Assembly: GCA_937931645.1 (NCBI GenBank)
Contig: CALHAR010000003.1
Coordinates: 62,001-126,000 of the forward strand
From: an uncultured Alphaproteobacteria bacterium
GTDB taxonomy: Bacteria > Pseudomonadota > Alphaproteobacteria > Micavibrionales > Micavibrionaceae
Reading direction: 5' to 3'
Length of the DNA: 64,000 bases
Shown here: positions 1-7,578 of the stretch, in pieces
Position numbering within the stretch: position 1 is the stretch's first letter
Layout of the letters: each line of letters starts with the position of its first letter
The notes under the pieces: model-generated
What the model was told of the DNA's origin: nothing
The model's input: only the letters and a program-made list of their open reading frames with translations
The model's database searches: none
Position numbers and translations under genes: made by a program

Positions 1-1194
1 AGCCTTTGTTCTTGTTGCTGCATCAGTCAATAATGTTTGTAGTTGTTTCAAAAGGTCGGACTTGTCACGTACTTGATGGGCGGCATTAGCAGCGAACATT
101 TCATCAAATAATTGTTGTTGAAATTGTATGTTGGGACCCGTAAGGACAGCGCAGCCAAGCTGTGCGGCTTCTATGGGGTTATGACCGCCGCCGCCATCAT
201 TGCTGAATGATCTGCCAATAACGGCGATATCAGTTAATTTATAGAATAACCCTAGCTCCCCCAATGTATCGGCCACGTAGATTTGAGTGTTTGCCTCAGG
301 AGGCGTTTTTTGATTATTCGTATTATCACTACGGAAGGTGTGAGGTAGGTTCATCGCGCGGCAAGTTTTTCTGATGTCGTCGCGCCGTTCAGGGTGACGA
401 GGGACAATAATGGTAAGAAGGTCAGGCATTTTTTTAACAAGGATATCGTGGATTTTACAGGCCAAAAATTCTTCACCATCATGGGTGCTGGCAAAAACCC
501 AAGTTGGACGATTTTTAATAATATTTTGAATGTTTTGTAATTCTTTATCGCTATAAGGCAGAGGCGCGGCGCTATATTTTAAATTATCTGTAGTTATAAC
601 CTTTTTTGCGCCAAGGTTTTTAAAACGAAGTTCGTCTGTCTTGGTTTGCGTCAAAATAAGAGTGAATGTTGAGAGTATTTTTTTAGCGCTGCCAGAGAAA
701 AGTTTCCAAGCATGGTAAGATTTTTTAGACAGGCGGGCATTGACCAATATAGAAGGGATATTTCTGTTCTTAATCTGCATAAGCATGTTTGGCCATAGCT
801 CAGATTCCATCCAAAGGATAAGGTCAGGTTTCCAATGATTTAAGAAAGAATTTGTCCAGTCTGGATAATCAAGCGGATAGAATTGATGGAAGGCATTTTC
901 GGGAAGACGATCCGCCATGAGTTGAGCCGACGTGAGAGTACCACTTGTCACTAAAAATTTTATATCCGCTTGTTGTTTTGAAATTGTATCAATCAGGATA
1001 AGGGTTGATTGTGCCTCACCAACACTGGCGGCGTGAATCCAAATAAGTGTACCAGTTGGGCGCGGGAGAGTGGAGCGCCCTTTACGTTCACTTAAGCGAA
1101 TATCACTTTCTTTTCCACGTTTTAAACGGTTTTCTAAAAGCGTGTTGAATAGCTTTTCGCACTTACTGGTTAATTTGTAATAGTAATCCAACAT
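1..1194 (-). CDS. waaA: 3-deoxy-D-manno-octulosonic acid (Kdo) transferase, C-terminus off the window
   Basis: Translating the minus strand from an ATG at 1194 gives an open frame running off the left edge, about 398 codons of an enzyme usually near 420-430. The N-terminal half contains WIHAASVGE, the hallmark of the Kdo transferase N domain, and WMESELWPN. The C-terminal half contains VPRHPERR and the GGGGHNPIEAA nucleotide-sugar binding loop of GT-B glycosyltransferases. The enzyme adds Kdo from CMP-Kdo to lipid A precursor at the inner face of the cytoplasmic membrane, so the organism should make lipopolysaccharide. The usual hydrophobic N-terminal anchor is short or missing here: the frame opens MLDYYYKLTSKCEKLF, so an upstream start cannot be excluded. 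No strong ribosome binding site is visible before the ATG. Confidence 0.93.
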   Translation of the reverse strand, partial: MLDYYYKLTSKCEKLFNTLLENRLKRGKESDIRLSERKGRSTLPRPTGTLIWIHAASVGEAQSTLILIDTISKQQADIKFLVTSGTLTSAQLMADRLPENAFHQFYPLDYPDWTNSFLNHWKPDLILWMESELWPNMLMQIKNRNIPSILVNARLSKKSYHAWKLFSGSAKKILSTFTLILTQTKTDELRFKNLGAKKVITTDNLKYSAAPLPYSDKELQNIQNIIKNRPTWVFASTHDGEEFLACKIHDILVKKMPDLLTIIVPRHPERRDDIRKTCRAMNLPHTFRSDNTNNQKTPPEANTQIYVADTLGELGLFYKLTDIAVIGRSFSNDGGGGHNPIEAAQLGCAVLTGPNIQFQQQLFDEMFAANAAHQVRDKSDLLKQLQTLLTDAATRTKA

Positions 1195-1222
1195 GGATAA
1201 ACCGTTATTCTTGTCTGTTTGG

Positions 1223-1253
1223 TTAAAGTCTTATGGTATGATATAGGTATAAT
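1223..1253 (+). promoter_or_regulatory. possible sigma-70-type promoter for the small basic protein
   Basis: A perfect TATAAT lies at 1248-1253, 27 bases before the GTG start at 1280. A poor -35 (TTAAAG, 1223-1228) stands 19 bases upstream. The -10 match is good and the -35 weak, so this is tentative. Confidence 0.4.
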
Positions 1254-1279
1254 CTGCCTCAAAAGTAAAGGATATCAAG

Positions 1280-1738
1280 GTGAAAAAGCCTCCTCACTCC
1301 CCATCAAAATCGTCCAAAGCATCTGTGACAAAACAGGGGAAGAAGCCGATATCAGTCAAACGTCAAAAAATATTAGATACGGCTATGGCGCAGTTAAAGA
1401 AAACACGCGCGCAGATGGATCCTAACCTCTTAGGGAAAATTAGGAGTTTTATCGCCAGTAACCCTAAAATTATGAAAGGGTTGGGGATTGATGAAGTGCC
1501 AGCAGAAGAGAGTCTGAAGCCAATGGTAATGGCTGTTAAACCTAGGCCGAAAGCGGCGAGCCCTAAGAAAGATAGTGAGCCTAAGGCAGTGAAAAAACAG
1601 CAGAAGGCCGTTGATAGTGAGGGCGGGCTTGAAAAGATTGATCAGGCCAAAAACATGGAAGTGATGGCCAAGTTGATGGCATTGAAACCATCAGAGGTGG
1701 AAAATATTAAAGCTGTGTTATTGAAGAATAAGGATTAA
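1280..1738 (+). CDS. small basic protein of unknown function
   Basis: 152 residues starting with GTG, preceded by AAAGGA at a sensible distance. I do not recognise the family. The protein is rich in Lys, Pro and Ala: a basic N-terminal tail (1-30), a helical-looking segment around 33-70 (KILDTAMAQLKKTRAQM), a Pro/Lys/Ala linker (about 85-115) and a helical C-terminus. It has no signal peptide, membrane segment or Cys. It stands divergent from waaA and convergent with the exported-protein block, so context gives no function. The lysine-rich helices would fit nucleic acid binding, but nothing proves it. Confidence 0.7.
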   Translation: MKKPPHSPSKSSKASVTKQGKKPISVKRQKILDTAMAQLKKTRAQMDPNLLGKIRSFIASNPKIMKGLGIDEVPAEESLKPMVMAVKPRPKAASPKKDSEPKAVKKQQKAVDSEGGLEKIDQAKNMEVMAKLMALKPSEVENIKAVLLKNKD

Positions 1739-1742
1739 GTCT

Positions 1743-2711
1743 TTATTGGCATACGCTTCTAGTGCCTTGGAAAGTATAGGTACAACCAGGGTTGCTACAA
1801 ACACCATCTGGAAACCCGATAGGGTCACTAGTCGTAATAACTACAACGCCTGTAAAAATTGGATCTTGTCCGCAACGACCTGGTTCTGTTTTTTCGAAAA
1901 CTTCTTTAAAGACTTCAGCTAAGGGGCTTTGGAAGTCATAAAGCTTTTCTTCGACATTATTGGCGTCTATAAGTTTAGCTTCCCAAGTGGCGAGAGGGCC
2001 TTCTAAACAGGCGGTGGGGTACTGTCTGGGGTCGGCTCTAGTTGCATACCCTTCTACTTCTTCACAACCTTCTTTGTTATCAATACATTTAATTGTGTCA
2101 AAGGGGTAAAACCCGTCTGTTTCTTCGAATTTTGAGTTGTGTAACAAGTTTAGGCATTTAGATGCTTGCCACACTTGACTCATAACGCCACATTCATAAG
2201 AACGCTGAGTTGTAATGGGTGAGAACTCAGTTCCAGGCAGGCGGCTTAACCCCAGAAATTCACCGCGTCCACCTAAAAGGCTGTGGGCAAAGTTGCCATC
2301 TGGATTGGCTGATATAACAGGTAGTGGAATGTCAGCGGCAGTTCCTCTATAAGCATCCAACGAGTTGCCAACAACATTTTGTAAGGCAACTTCTAAAGCA
2401 TTATTCGTTCCTCTGTCTATTATCTGTCCGCCAAAATAATCGGTATGGGTGAAGATGTTTCCACCTTCCCACGCGGCGACATTGGCGAAACGATCAAAGC
2501 AGGTATATTCGAGGACGCTATCGGCTTTAAATATTAAATTTTGATTTTGGATAATCTCACGTTCAGCTTCCAACCAGGCGCGTGATTGCATTTGTTTGTA
2601 AAATTGTGGGTCACATGGTTGTGGTGCAACAGTTGTTTGAGCGTGTGAGGCGTTATAAGTGAATATAACACCGCTAAAGGCACATAATAAGGTTATTAGT
2701 ATTTTTTTCAT
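1743..2711 (-). CDS. secreted cysteine-containing protein, fused form of a paralogous family
   Basis: 322 residues from the ATG at 2711, chosen because AGGAAC precedes it and a clean signal peptide follows (MKKILITLLCAFSG... ending SHAQ); an upstream in-frame start at 2768 would bury the signal peptide. The mature N-terminal half shares W..M..(R)A.LE.ERE...., the motif KADSVL.Y.CF and WQA.KC.N with the 242-residue protein at 3154-3882. The C-terminus shares FPD..C.N.GC....G....CQ with the ORF at 2780-3154. It therefore looks like one polypeptide equal to its two upstream neighbours joined. Numerous Cys suggest disulfides outside the cytoplasm. It is the last gene of a leftward run. The family is not recognised; a surface or pilus-associated role is only inference from the locus. 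Confidence 0.82.
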   Translation of the reverse strand: MKKILITLLCAFSGVIFTYNASHAQTTVAPQPCDPQFYKQMQSRAWLEAEREIIQNQNLIFKADSVLEYTCFDRFANVAAWEGGNIFTHTDYFGGQIIDRGTNNALEVALQNVVGNSLDAYRGTAADIPLPVISANPDGNFAHSLLGGRGEFLGLSRLPGTEFSPITTQRSYECGVMSQVWQASKCLNLLHNSKFEETDGFYPFDTIKCIDNKEGCEEVEGYATRADPRQYPTACLEGPLATWEAKLIDANNVEEKLYDFQSPLAEVFKEVFEKTEPGRCGQDPIFTGVVVITTSDPIGFPDGVCSNPGCTYTFQGTRSVCQ

Positions 2712-2779
2712 TTTTGTTCCTTCTATATTATATCTCAAATCATAGTTGTTACGCAAACAACGGTTCATTTTTATTAACT

Positions 2780-3154
2780 TTATTGACAGTCATTGCCTCT
2801 ATTGGGGGCGCAGCCCTGATTAAGACAAAGAGTGTCTGGAAAATCTTCAATTCTTCCTTCTACTTGTTTAAATACAGTGACGTTTGTTGGTTGGGGGGTA
2901 GCACAGCCAAACTTTCCTGCTTCGGGAGCGGCAAGTGATTCAAAGAAAACAGGCATGGGGTCAAACATCACTTGAGCATGTTGTGCAATCGCTATTGTTA
3001 GAGGGTCGATGCATGTAACGGTGGTACAAGGGGGGGCTTCCGAAGAATTTGCGGTTTGGGCAGTCGCGTTTCCAACACTTAAAAATGCAAGTGTAAATAC
3101 AAGTGTGAATAAAAGTAGTAAGAAAGTTGAGCTTCGTAGAGAAAGTATTTTCAT
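2780..3154 (-). CDS. small secreted protein matching the C-terminal part of its 322-residue neighbour
   Basis: 124 residues from the ATG at 3154 (a GTG at 3166 gives 128). The ATG overlaps the stop of the upstream gene as TAATG, which implies translational coupling. It has its own long signal peptide (hydrophobic run around residues 10-28, cleavage near NATAQ). The mature part has Cys pairs and a C-terminal FPD..C.N.GC....G..CQ motif that matches the end of the protein at 1743-2711. With the preceding ORF it makes up a split version of that protein. Because each half has a signal peptide this is a true two-subunit arrangement, not a recent frameshift. Function unknown. Confidence 0.78.
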   Translation of the reverse strand: MKILSLRSSTFLLLLFTLVFTLAFLSVGNATAQTANSSEAPPCTTVTCIDPLTIAIAQHAQVMFDPMPVFFESLAAPEAGKFGCATPQPTNVTVFKQVEGRIEDFPDTLCLNQGCAPNRGNDCQ

Positions 3155-3882
3155 TATAAGGCGCACCTCATGTTTGATGGAAATTCTCGAGGGTCAAAAT
3201 TAACGAGCTCATCGAGGGTGCTAAATATTTGTGGGCCATCGAAGTTTTTACATTTAGCCGCCTGCCAAATTTGACCCATATTGTAACACGTGTCGAATGT
3301 GTTTAAAGGTGTTGTCCCAGCTATGGGTGCGTGCGAGAAAGATTCTATTAAATAGTTTTCAAAGGATTCTTGTACGGTCAGGATAAGCGCACCTTCTAAT
3401 GATACTGGTGGTAATAGAAGGGGGAAGACATAGCCTTTCTTATAATCAAAGCCAGAACCTTCTTCTAATTCATAGTAGTTAGGGGAATCTGTTGCCTGAT
3501 GTAACCTTGTTGGTGAGGCATTATATATATCAATCGTTGTTGATGTGGCACCAAGTAGAAAGGGGACTTCTCTATTCACCCATTGGTCGCCATTACTAAA
3601 TATTGGCCCAATATTATTGAGTGTGTTTAAGGCTTCATCTTGGAAACAGCTATATTGGAGGACTGAATCTGCTTTAACGATATAACGCTTATTGAAGAGG
3701 TCTTCACGCCGTGATTCAAGAGCCGCTTGGTTGGTCATGGCGGTCCATGTATCTGTTGCGCAACCTTTAGTGCTGTTTTGGGCGAAAGAGGGTGGTGTGT
3801 TGGCGATTAAGAGCGTTCCAGCCATAAATATGCCTAGAAGAAGGCATTTCACTGTGCTGTAAAGTTTAAGGTTTGCTCGCAT
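3154..3882 (-). CDS. secreted protein matching the N-terminal part of its 322-residue paralogue
   Basis: 242 residues starting with an ATG at 3882. A signal peptide (MRANLKLYSTVKCLLLGIFM..., cleavage near SFAQ) is followed by W..M.N.AALESRRE, then KADSVLQYSCF and a C-terminal MGQIWQAAKCKNF. These match the paralogue at 1743-2711, where the same blocks occur in the same order. Its stop overlaps the start of the following small ORF. It is first in the three-gene secreted set. Conserved Cys and Trp suggest a compact disulfide-bonded fold in the periplasm or outside. The family is not recognised. Confidence 0.8.
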   Translation of the reverse strand: MRANLKLYSTVKCLLLGIFMAGTLLIANTPPSFAQNSTKGCATDTWTAMTNQAALESRREDLFNKRYIVKADSVLQYSCFQDEALNTLNNIGPIFSNGDQWVNREVPFLLGATSTTIDIYNASPTRLHQATDSPNYYELEEGSGFDYKKGYVFPLLLPPVSLEGALILTVQESFENYLIESFSHAPIAGTTPLNTFDTCYNMGQIWQAAKCKNFDGPQIFSTLDELVNFDPREFPSNMRCAL

Positions 3883-3962
3883 ACTCCTACTATTTTACCC
3901 TGTTTTCACGATATTTAGCAAAATTATTCGTCTTTTTGCATTTATTTGTAGTGCTTTGTTTT

Positions 3963-4403
3963 CTATTGAACTTCGTAAAGAAAGGAAAACGGGTTCCAAA
4001 GGGCGGTTGATGAAGTGAAGTTGTTATTTAATTTGTTATATACCCGTAAGTTACGTACCCCATATTTATGGGTGTCTTCTACGAGGATGTTATGAGCGTC
4101 AAATTGACCTATCAACAGTGGTTGGTGTTGGGGTAAGGCAATTATGTGATAAGGGCAAAAACTGACTGTACGGCATAATTGTGGGGAAGCTGGCTTCGTG
4201 ATGTATTCATCAATGAGATCATTATTGAGATCAACTTTAGCAATCAAATAGGGGGTGTTGGTTGTTTTTAATTGTTGGTTGAGGTGGTCAATAACCAAGT
4301 TTTCTTTATGGTTTGTTGGTGGATTGAAACGTAAGGCTTCCGACGCATAGGCAGCGTTGTAAGGAATCAAAAGTAAGACCGTTAGAAGAGCTTGAAATAT
4401 CAT
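3963..4403 (-). CDS. exported protein of unknown function
   Basis: 146 residues with a signal peptide (MIFQALLTVLLLIPYNAAYAS). The mature part contains KVDLNNDLIDEYI, reminiscent of an Asp-rich calcium-binding FG-GAP/dockerin-like turn, and two Cys (LCRTVSFCPYH). It lies between the DUF3126 gene and the secreted paralogues, all in the same direction, with 80 bases before the next gene. I do not recognise the family. A periplasmic location is well supported; any function is not. Confidence 0.72.
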   Translation of the reverse strand: MIFQALLTVLLLIPYNAAYASEALRFNPPTNHKENLVIDHLNQQLKTTNTPYLIAKVDLNNDLIDEYITKPASPQLCRTVSFCPYHIIALPQHQPLLIGQFDAHNILVEDTHKYGVRNLRVYNKLNNNFTSSTALWNPFSFLYEVQ

Positions 4404-4420
4404 GCTCTTACACTCGTTTC

Positions 4421-4639
4421 TTATTCTGGTAGATCAATGCTTAAGATGGCCATATTGAAGTCGTAGGATGTTTCACCTTCGTCTTCATCTTTATAAACCA
4501 AGCCCATAAATTCGCCATTCAAGAGAACTTCAATCGAATCTCCAGTTTGTGAGCGGGGACGGACAGCGAGTCCTTCATTGCCAAACTTTGAGCGTAGGTA
4601 AGCTTGTATCTTAATAAGTTCTTCAGGGGTGATGTCCAT
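4421..4639 (-). CDS. DUF3126 family protein
   Basis: 72 residues (MDITPEELIKIQAYLRSKF...) from the ATG at 4639, which is preceded by TTGGAG six bases upstream; an in-frame TTG at 4651 overlaps that ribosome binding site and is less likely. The sequence has the layout of DUF3126, a small alphaproteobacterial family: a helix with QAYLR..F, then EVLLN.EF.G..YKDE.EGE.S..F.MAIL.IDL. It is soluble and cytoplasmic with no known function. Its presence supports the alphaproteobacterial assignment. Confidence 0.85.
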   Translation of the reverse strand: MDITPEELIKIQAYLRSKFGNEGLAVRPRSQTGDSIEVLLNGEFMGLVYKDEDEGETSYDFNMAILSIDLPE

Positions 4640-4770
4640 TTGATTCTCCAAAAAATTGAAGAATATCTTTAGGACGGTTTTGCCTTTAAATCAAGGGTTG
4701 AGGATAAAGAATTCCTGCATAGGTTGGTTTTGTTTGGTTTTTGGAAAATTAAAAAAGCTTGTTCGTGGTT

Positions 4771-5742
4771 TTATTGCCCGCATGATGTGTTGCCACAGGT
4801 GGCGCCGCCGCCGGGTTGACGGTTGAGGATAGAATTGAATATATCTTCTGCGCTACGGTTTGCTGATTGCTCATTGCTGGAGCAACTTCCTGTATTTGGA
4901 GAGTTTTCTATAGTTTCCTTTATACCCGCTATTCTTGATGCGCCATTTTCGCGGCAATCTGTTCCTTTGTCTTTGAGTTTTTTTATTTGGTGTTGGTACT
5001 GGCTTAATTTGTAGCGTTGGTATGCTTGTTGGATAGGGCTTTGGCTAGGGCCTTCAAACTTTGTTTCGGTTATGTTATTTACTTTACCGCCTTTTAACTT
5101 GTTGTCGGGGTTTAATATTACAAAACTATTACTGTTTAGGGGAGGTGACACGATGAAGTGACCGCGTCCAATATATCGTGGAGTTGTCAGTGTTTTTACG
5201 ATTGTGTGTTTTTCGCTATCTATGGATTTTTCAACGACCCAAACAAATTGCTTTCCATTATCACCCTGTTGTAAGGCACTGAGAGGGTAGCGTTGTGAGG
5301 CTATTGTCTTTGATGTAATGATTTCCGCTTCGTTGGATAGGTAGCTTGTGTTTGCCTGTGTTGGTAGATCAATCAAAATTTCAAGGTGCGTATCTGTTTG
5401 CTCTATGTTTATAACTTTCCCACCTAATGGCATTATCCTGTTTTTTTTATCTAATAATATAACGTCCTGACCCGTTTTGATCTTTTGTGAGATGTTTTTA
5501 GAATCCAAAGAGGTTTTCGCCGTTGCTTGGTTGCCGTTATATGTGACCGTAATTTTGTGCGTTGTGGTGAGGGGGCCATTACTGGGGCGCGAAAAAATAT
5601 AGCCAGAAGTTTTAGGTGTGGCCGTTTGTGTATCGTTAGCGTTGTGCGTGCCTTTTGTAGCGGATAGGTAGAGCCAGCCACTTATTATTGTAATAACAAT
5701 AATAAAAAAGATTAATAGAGCTGTGCGTGTCTTTTTAGACAA
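4771..5742 (-). CDS. membrane-anchored HlyD/RND-adaptor-like protein with Cys-rich tail
   Basis: 323 residues from a TTG at 5742, which has no good ribosome binding site, so the start is uncertain. An N-terminal membrane helix (about 8-27) anchors a periplasmic domain. The central part (about 75-220) has the beta-rich order of membrane fusion proteins: a barrel-like segment, an IDLP..... strand, RYPLSALQQGDNGKQFVWVV and a C-terminal strand set ending VILNPDNKLKGGKV. The classical long coiled-coil hairpin is missing. A short helix and a Cys/Gly-rich end (CGNTSCGQ) follow. It is downstream of the OmpA-like gene (8-base gap) and shares a short RPS motif with it (FSRPSNGP here, YSRPSRAP there). 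No transporter partner is adjacent. The adaptor reading is inference from fold-like patterns. Confidence 0.6.
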   Translation of the reverse strand: MSKKTRTALLIFFIIVITIISGWLYLSATKGTHNANDTQTATPKTSGYIFSRPSNGPLTTTHKITVTYNGNQATAKTSLDSKNISQKIKTGQDVILLDKKNRIMPLGGKVINIEQTDTHLEILIDLPTQANTSYLSNEAEIITSKTIASQRYPLSALQQGDNGKQFVWVVEKSIDSEKHTIVKTLTTPRYIGRGHFIVSPPLNSNSFVILNPDNKLKGGKVNNITETKFEGPSQSPIQQAYQRYKLSQYQHQIKKLKDKGTDCRENGASRIAGIKETIENSPNTGSCSSNEQSANRSAEDIFNSILNRQPGGGATCGNTSCGQ

Positions 5743-5750
5743 ATGTTAAT

Positions 5751-6947
5751 CTATCTTACAAATAGGTGAACTTCACTAGAGCGTGCTTCTGGGCTAGGGG
5801 CTGTTGACATGTCAATATTGTCTAGTGAAACCCCCATCTGTGTTAGTGTTCTTAACACGTCTTCAGCATTGCGTCGTGCGCGCGTGCTTTCTATGGCAAC
5901 CTGCGCGGCATTTCCCGATGTTGGGTGGACGGCCATTAATTCAAAACGACTGTTTGGAAAGCGTTGTAGAGCGTTTTGTACCGCGTTATAGATTGGTTGT
6001 TCGTAGTTTACATCTGGTTTATCAAAACGAATTTTTGCAAGAGGGCGAACGCCTTGGCTTAAGTTATTGTTAGATCTAGGTGTTGTTTCTGTTGCAGGTG
6101 CAGCGCCACCATAGCTTGCTTGTTGAAGCAAGTTGCTTGGCTGTGCGCGTGAGAAGGGGTGATTGGCTAAGCTGTTACCGTATAAATTTCCGTCGGTAAT
6201 ACCTAACGCCAATGTACGGAGGTTGTTACGCTCGGTTGCTAAATAAGATGTTGTACGGGTAATGTCATCATTAACATCATTTAAGAGACGATCTGTACTC
6301 ACCACGGCGGCGTTAACTTGGTCTTCCATCTGTGCAAGTCTGACGTGGTCTTCTTCTATCGCACCAGAAAGACCGTAAGTGGAGCGTGTGGTGTTTAATA
6401 AATGAGATCCACGAGAAGCGGCCTCAGAGATTTCTAAAGCTAAGCTATTTAGGTTTGCAACATTGCCTGATAATGTGTCTAGGTTGCTTTGTGCGGTGTC
6501 TAGCTTTGCAACTAAGCGTGGGTTACCTGGTGTTGTGCCTGCTTGAAGTTGGGTGTTAATGGTCGCGATGCTGGCGTAGTATCCAGCCGCTAATTTTTGC
6601 CCTTGTGACCCCATGCTGAGTAATTGTTCCGATAAACGGTTAATTGTGCTGTTGAGGGAGAATAAATCTTTGCTGAGTTCATCAATACGAGCACCAACAA
6701 CAGTCGTTGTTTGGTCGAAATAGGCGTCTCCTGCTACTTGTTCGGCAGTAATTTCAGGTGCGCGTGAAGGGCGGCTATAAATGGGTGAGTTATTCGTGGG
6801 CGGTGTTACGGCCTTATTTGTAATAACCAAAACAGGCTTTTCAGCCATATCTATTTGAGCTTGCGCCGTATTTGTCATTGCGAAGGAGGAGAGGGCTCCA
6901 AAAGCAGAAATTGTTAATACGTTGTAAATAAAAGTTTTTTTTGTCAT
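5751..6947 (-). CDS. periplasmic coiled-coil protein with OmpA-like C-terminal domain
   Basis: 398 residues with a signal peptide (cleavage near NTAQA). Residues about 75-250 are long heptad-like helices (ARIDELSKDLFSLNSTINR and on), probably a periplasmic coiled coil. The last 100 residues resemble an OmpA/MotB peptidoglycan-binding domain: KIRFDKPDVNYEQPI, then an Ala/Arg-rich helix (ESTRARRNAEDVL) in the place of the usual ...SE.RA..V...L. The canonical NxxLSxxRA residues are not exact, so cell-wall binding is plausible but unproven. It is first in the leftward block, 258 bases from the tRNA gene, and probably sets the promoter for the downstream HlyD-like gene. Confidence 0.68.
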   Translation of the reverse strand: MTKKTFIYNVLTISAFGALSSFAMTNTAQAQIDMAEKPVLVITNKAVTPPTNNSPIYSRPSRAPEITAEQVAGDAYFDQTTTVVGARIDELSKDLFSLNSTINRLSEQLLSMGSQGQKLAAGYYASIATINTQLQAGTTPGNPRLVAKLDTAQSNLDTLSGNVANLNSLALEISEAASRGSHLLNTTRSTYGLSGAIEEDHVRLAQMEDQVNAAVVSTDRLLNDVNDDITRTTSYLATERNNLRTLALGITDGNLYGNSLANHPFSRAQPSNLLQQASYGGAAPATETTPRSNNNLSQGVRPLAKIRFDKPDVNYEQPIYNAVQNALQRFPNSRFELMAVHPTSGNAAQVAIESTRARRNAEDVLRTLTQMGVSLDNIDMSTAPSPEARSSEVHLFVR

Positions 6948-7143
6948 TTTCAGGCTGCCAAACAGATTTTTAAGTTATTTTGTAAAATGTTAATCGTAGG
7001 TTGGTTGTTACAACCCTCGTATTTAAGCCTAATTCACCCTAAATGGGATAAGGAGTCAAGAGCTCAAGCGGGCTACGTTTAAATAAATACATAAAAATTT
7101 AAAGTGTTTATCTGTTGTTTTGGGGTTGCAAAGCTACGGGGGC

Positions 7144-7173
7144 TTGATGTAGTGTCCCTTTCGTTCGTAGTAT
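7144..7173 (+). promoter_or_regulatory. possible promoter of the tRNA-Arg gene
   Basis: TTGATG at 7144-7149 and TAGTAT at 7168-7173 are separated by 18 bases. Transcription would begin about 25 bases before the mature tRNA. The rest of 6948-7204 shows no gene. Confidence 0.35.
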
Positions 7174-7204
7174 CTTTTGTTATGAATGATACGATTAATA
7201 AGGC

Positions 7205-7281
7205 GCACCCGTAGCTCAACTGGATAGAGTACTTGACTACGAATCAAGCGGTTGGAGGTTCGAATCCTCCCGGGTGCACCA
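7205..7281 (+). tRNA. tRNA-Arg (anticodon ACG)
   Basis: A full cloverleaf can be drawn by eye. The acceptor stem GCACCCG pairs with CGGGTGC; the anticodon stem CTTGA pairs with TCAAG around the loop CTACGAA, giving anticodon ACG; the T stem GGAGG pairs with CCTCC around TTCGAAT. CCA is encoded. The anticodon is normally modified to ICG and reads CGU, CGC and CGA. No duplicated 3' end was found nearby, so there is no sign that it serves as an integration site in this window. Confidence 0.97.
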
Positions 7282-7298
7282 TTTTCTTTATATTTCAG

Positions 7299-7327
7299 TT
7301 ATCTCTGGCATTTTGATAATGTATAAT
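7299..7327 (+). promoter_or_regulatory. possible promoter upstream of the pilus locus
   Basis: A perfect TATAAT lies at 7322-7327, with a weak TTATCT 17 bases upstream. A transcript would have a leader of about 245 bases before the assembly ATPase gene. The rest of 7282-7578 is AT-rich and shows no gene. Confidence 0.3.
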
Positions 7328-7578
7328 CTTAAGCCTATAGTTTATACGGGGCTTTAAATGTAAAAATATCCATATCAAAAGTTGGTAATTTATATTATTA
7401 TCTCAATAAGTTTAATCCTTTAGCTGGCAACGGCGTTACCATAACAAACTATCAATTTATTAATCTTTTAAATTTAAAATATTTAGATGAGGGGCATTAC
7501 TTTCTGTAGCCCTTGTAACCTTATAAAGTATTTATGGTGTTTTATTAAAAGACACCTTCGTTATTAGAGAGCTGTTTT

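Noticed and set aside
7205..7281. tRNA-Arg as an integration site for the exported-protein block
   Set aside because: No duplicated tRNA 3' end or integrase was found near it; the recombinase at 62728-63720 is of the housekeeping Xer type.
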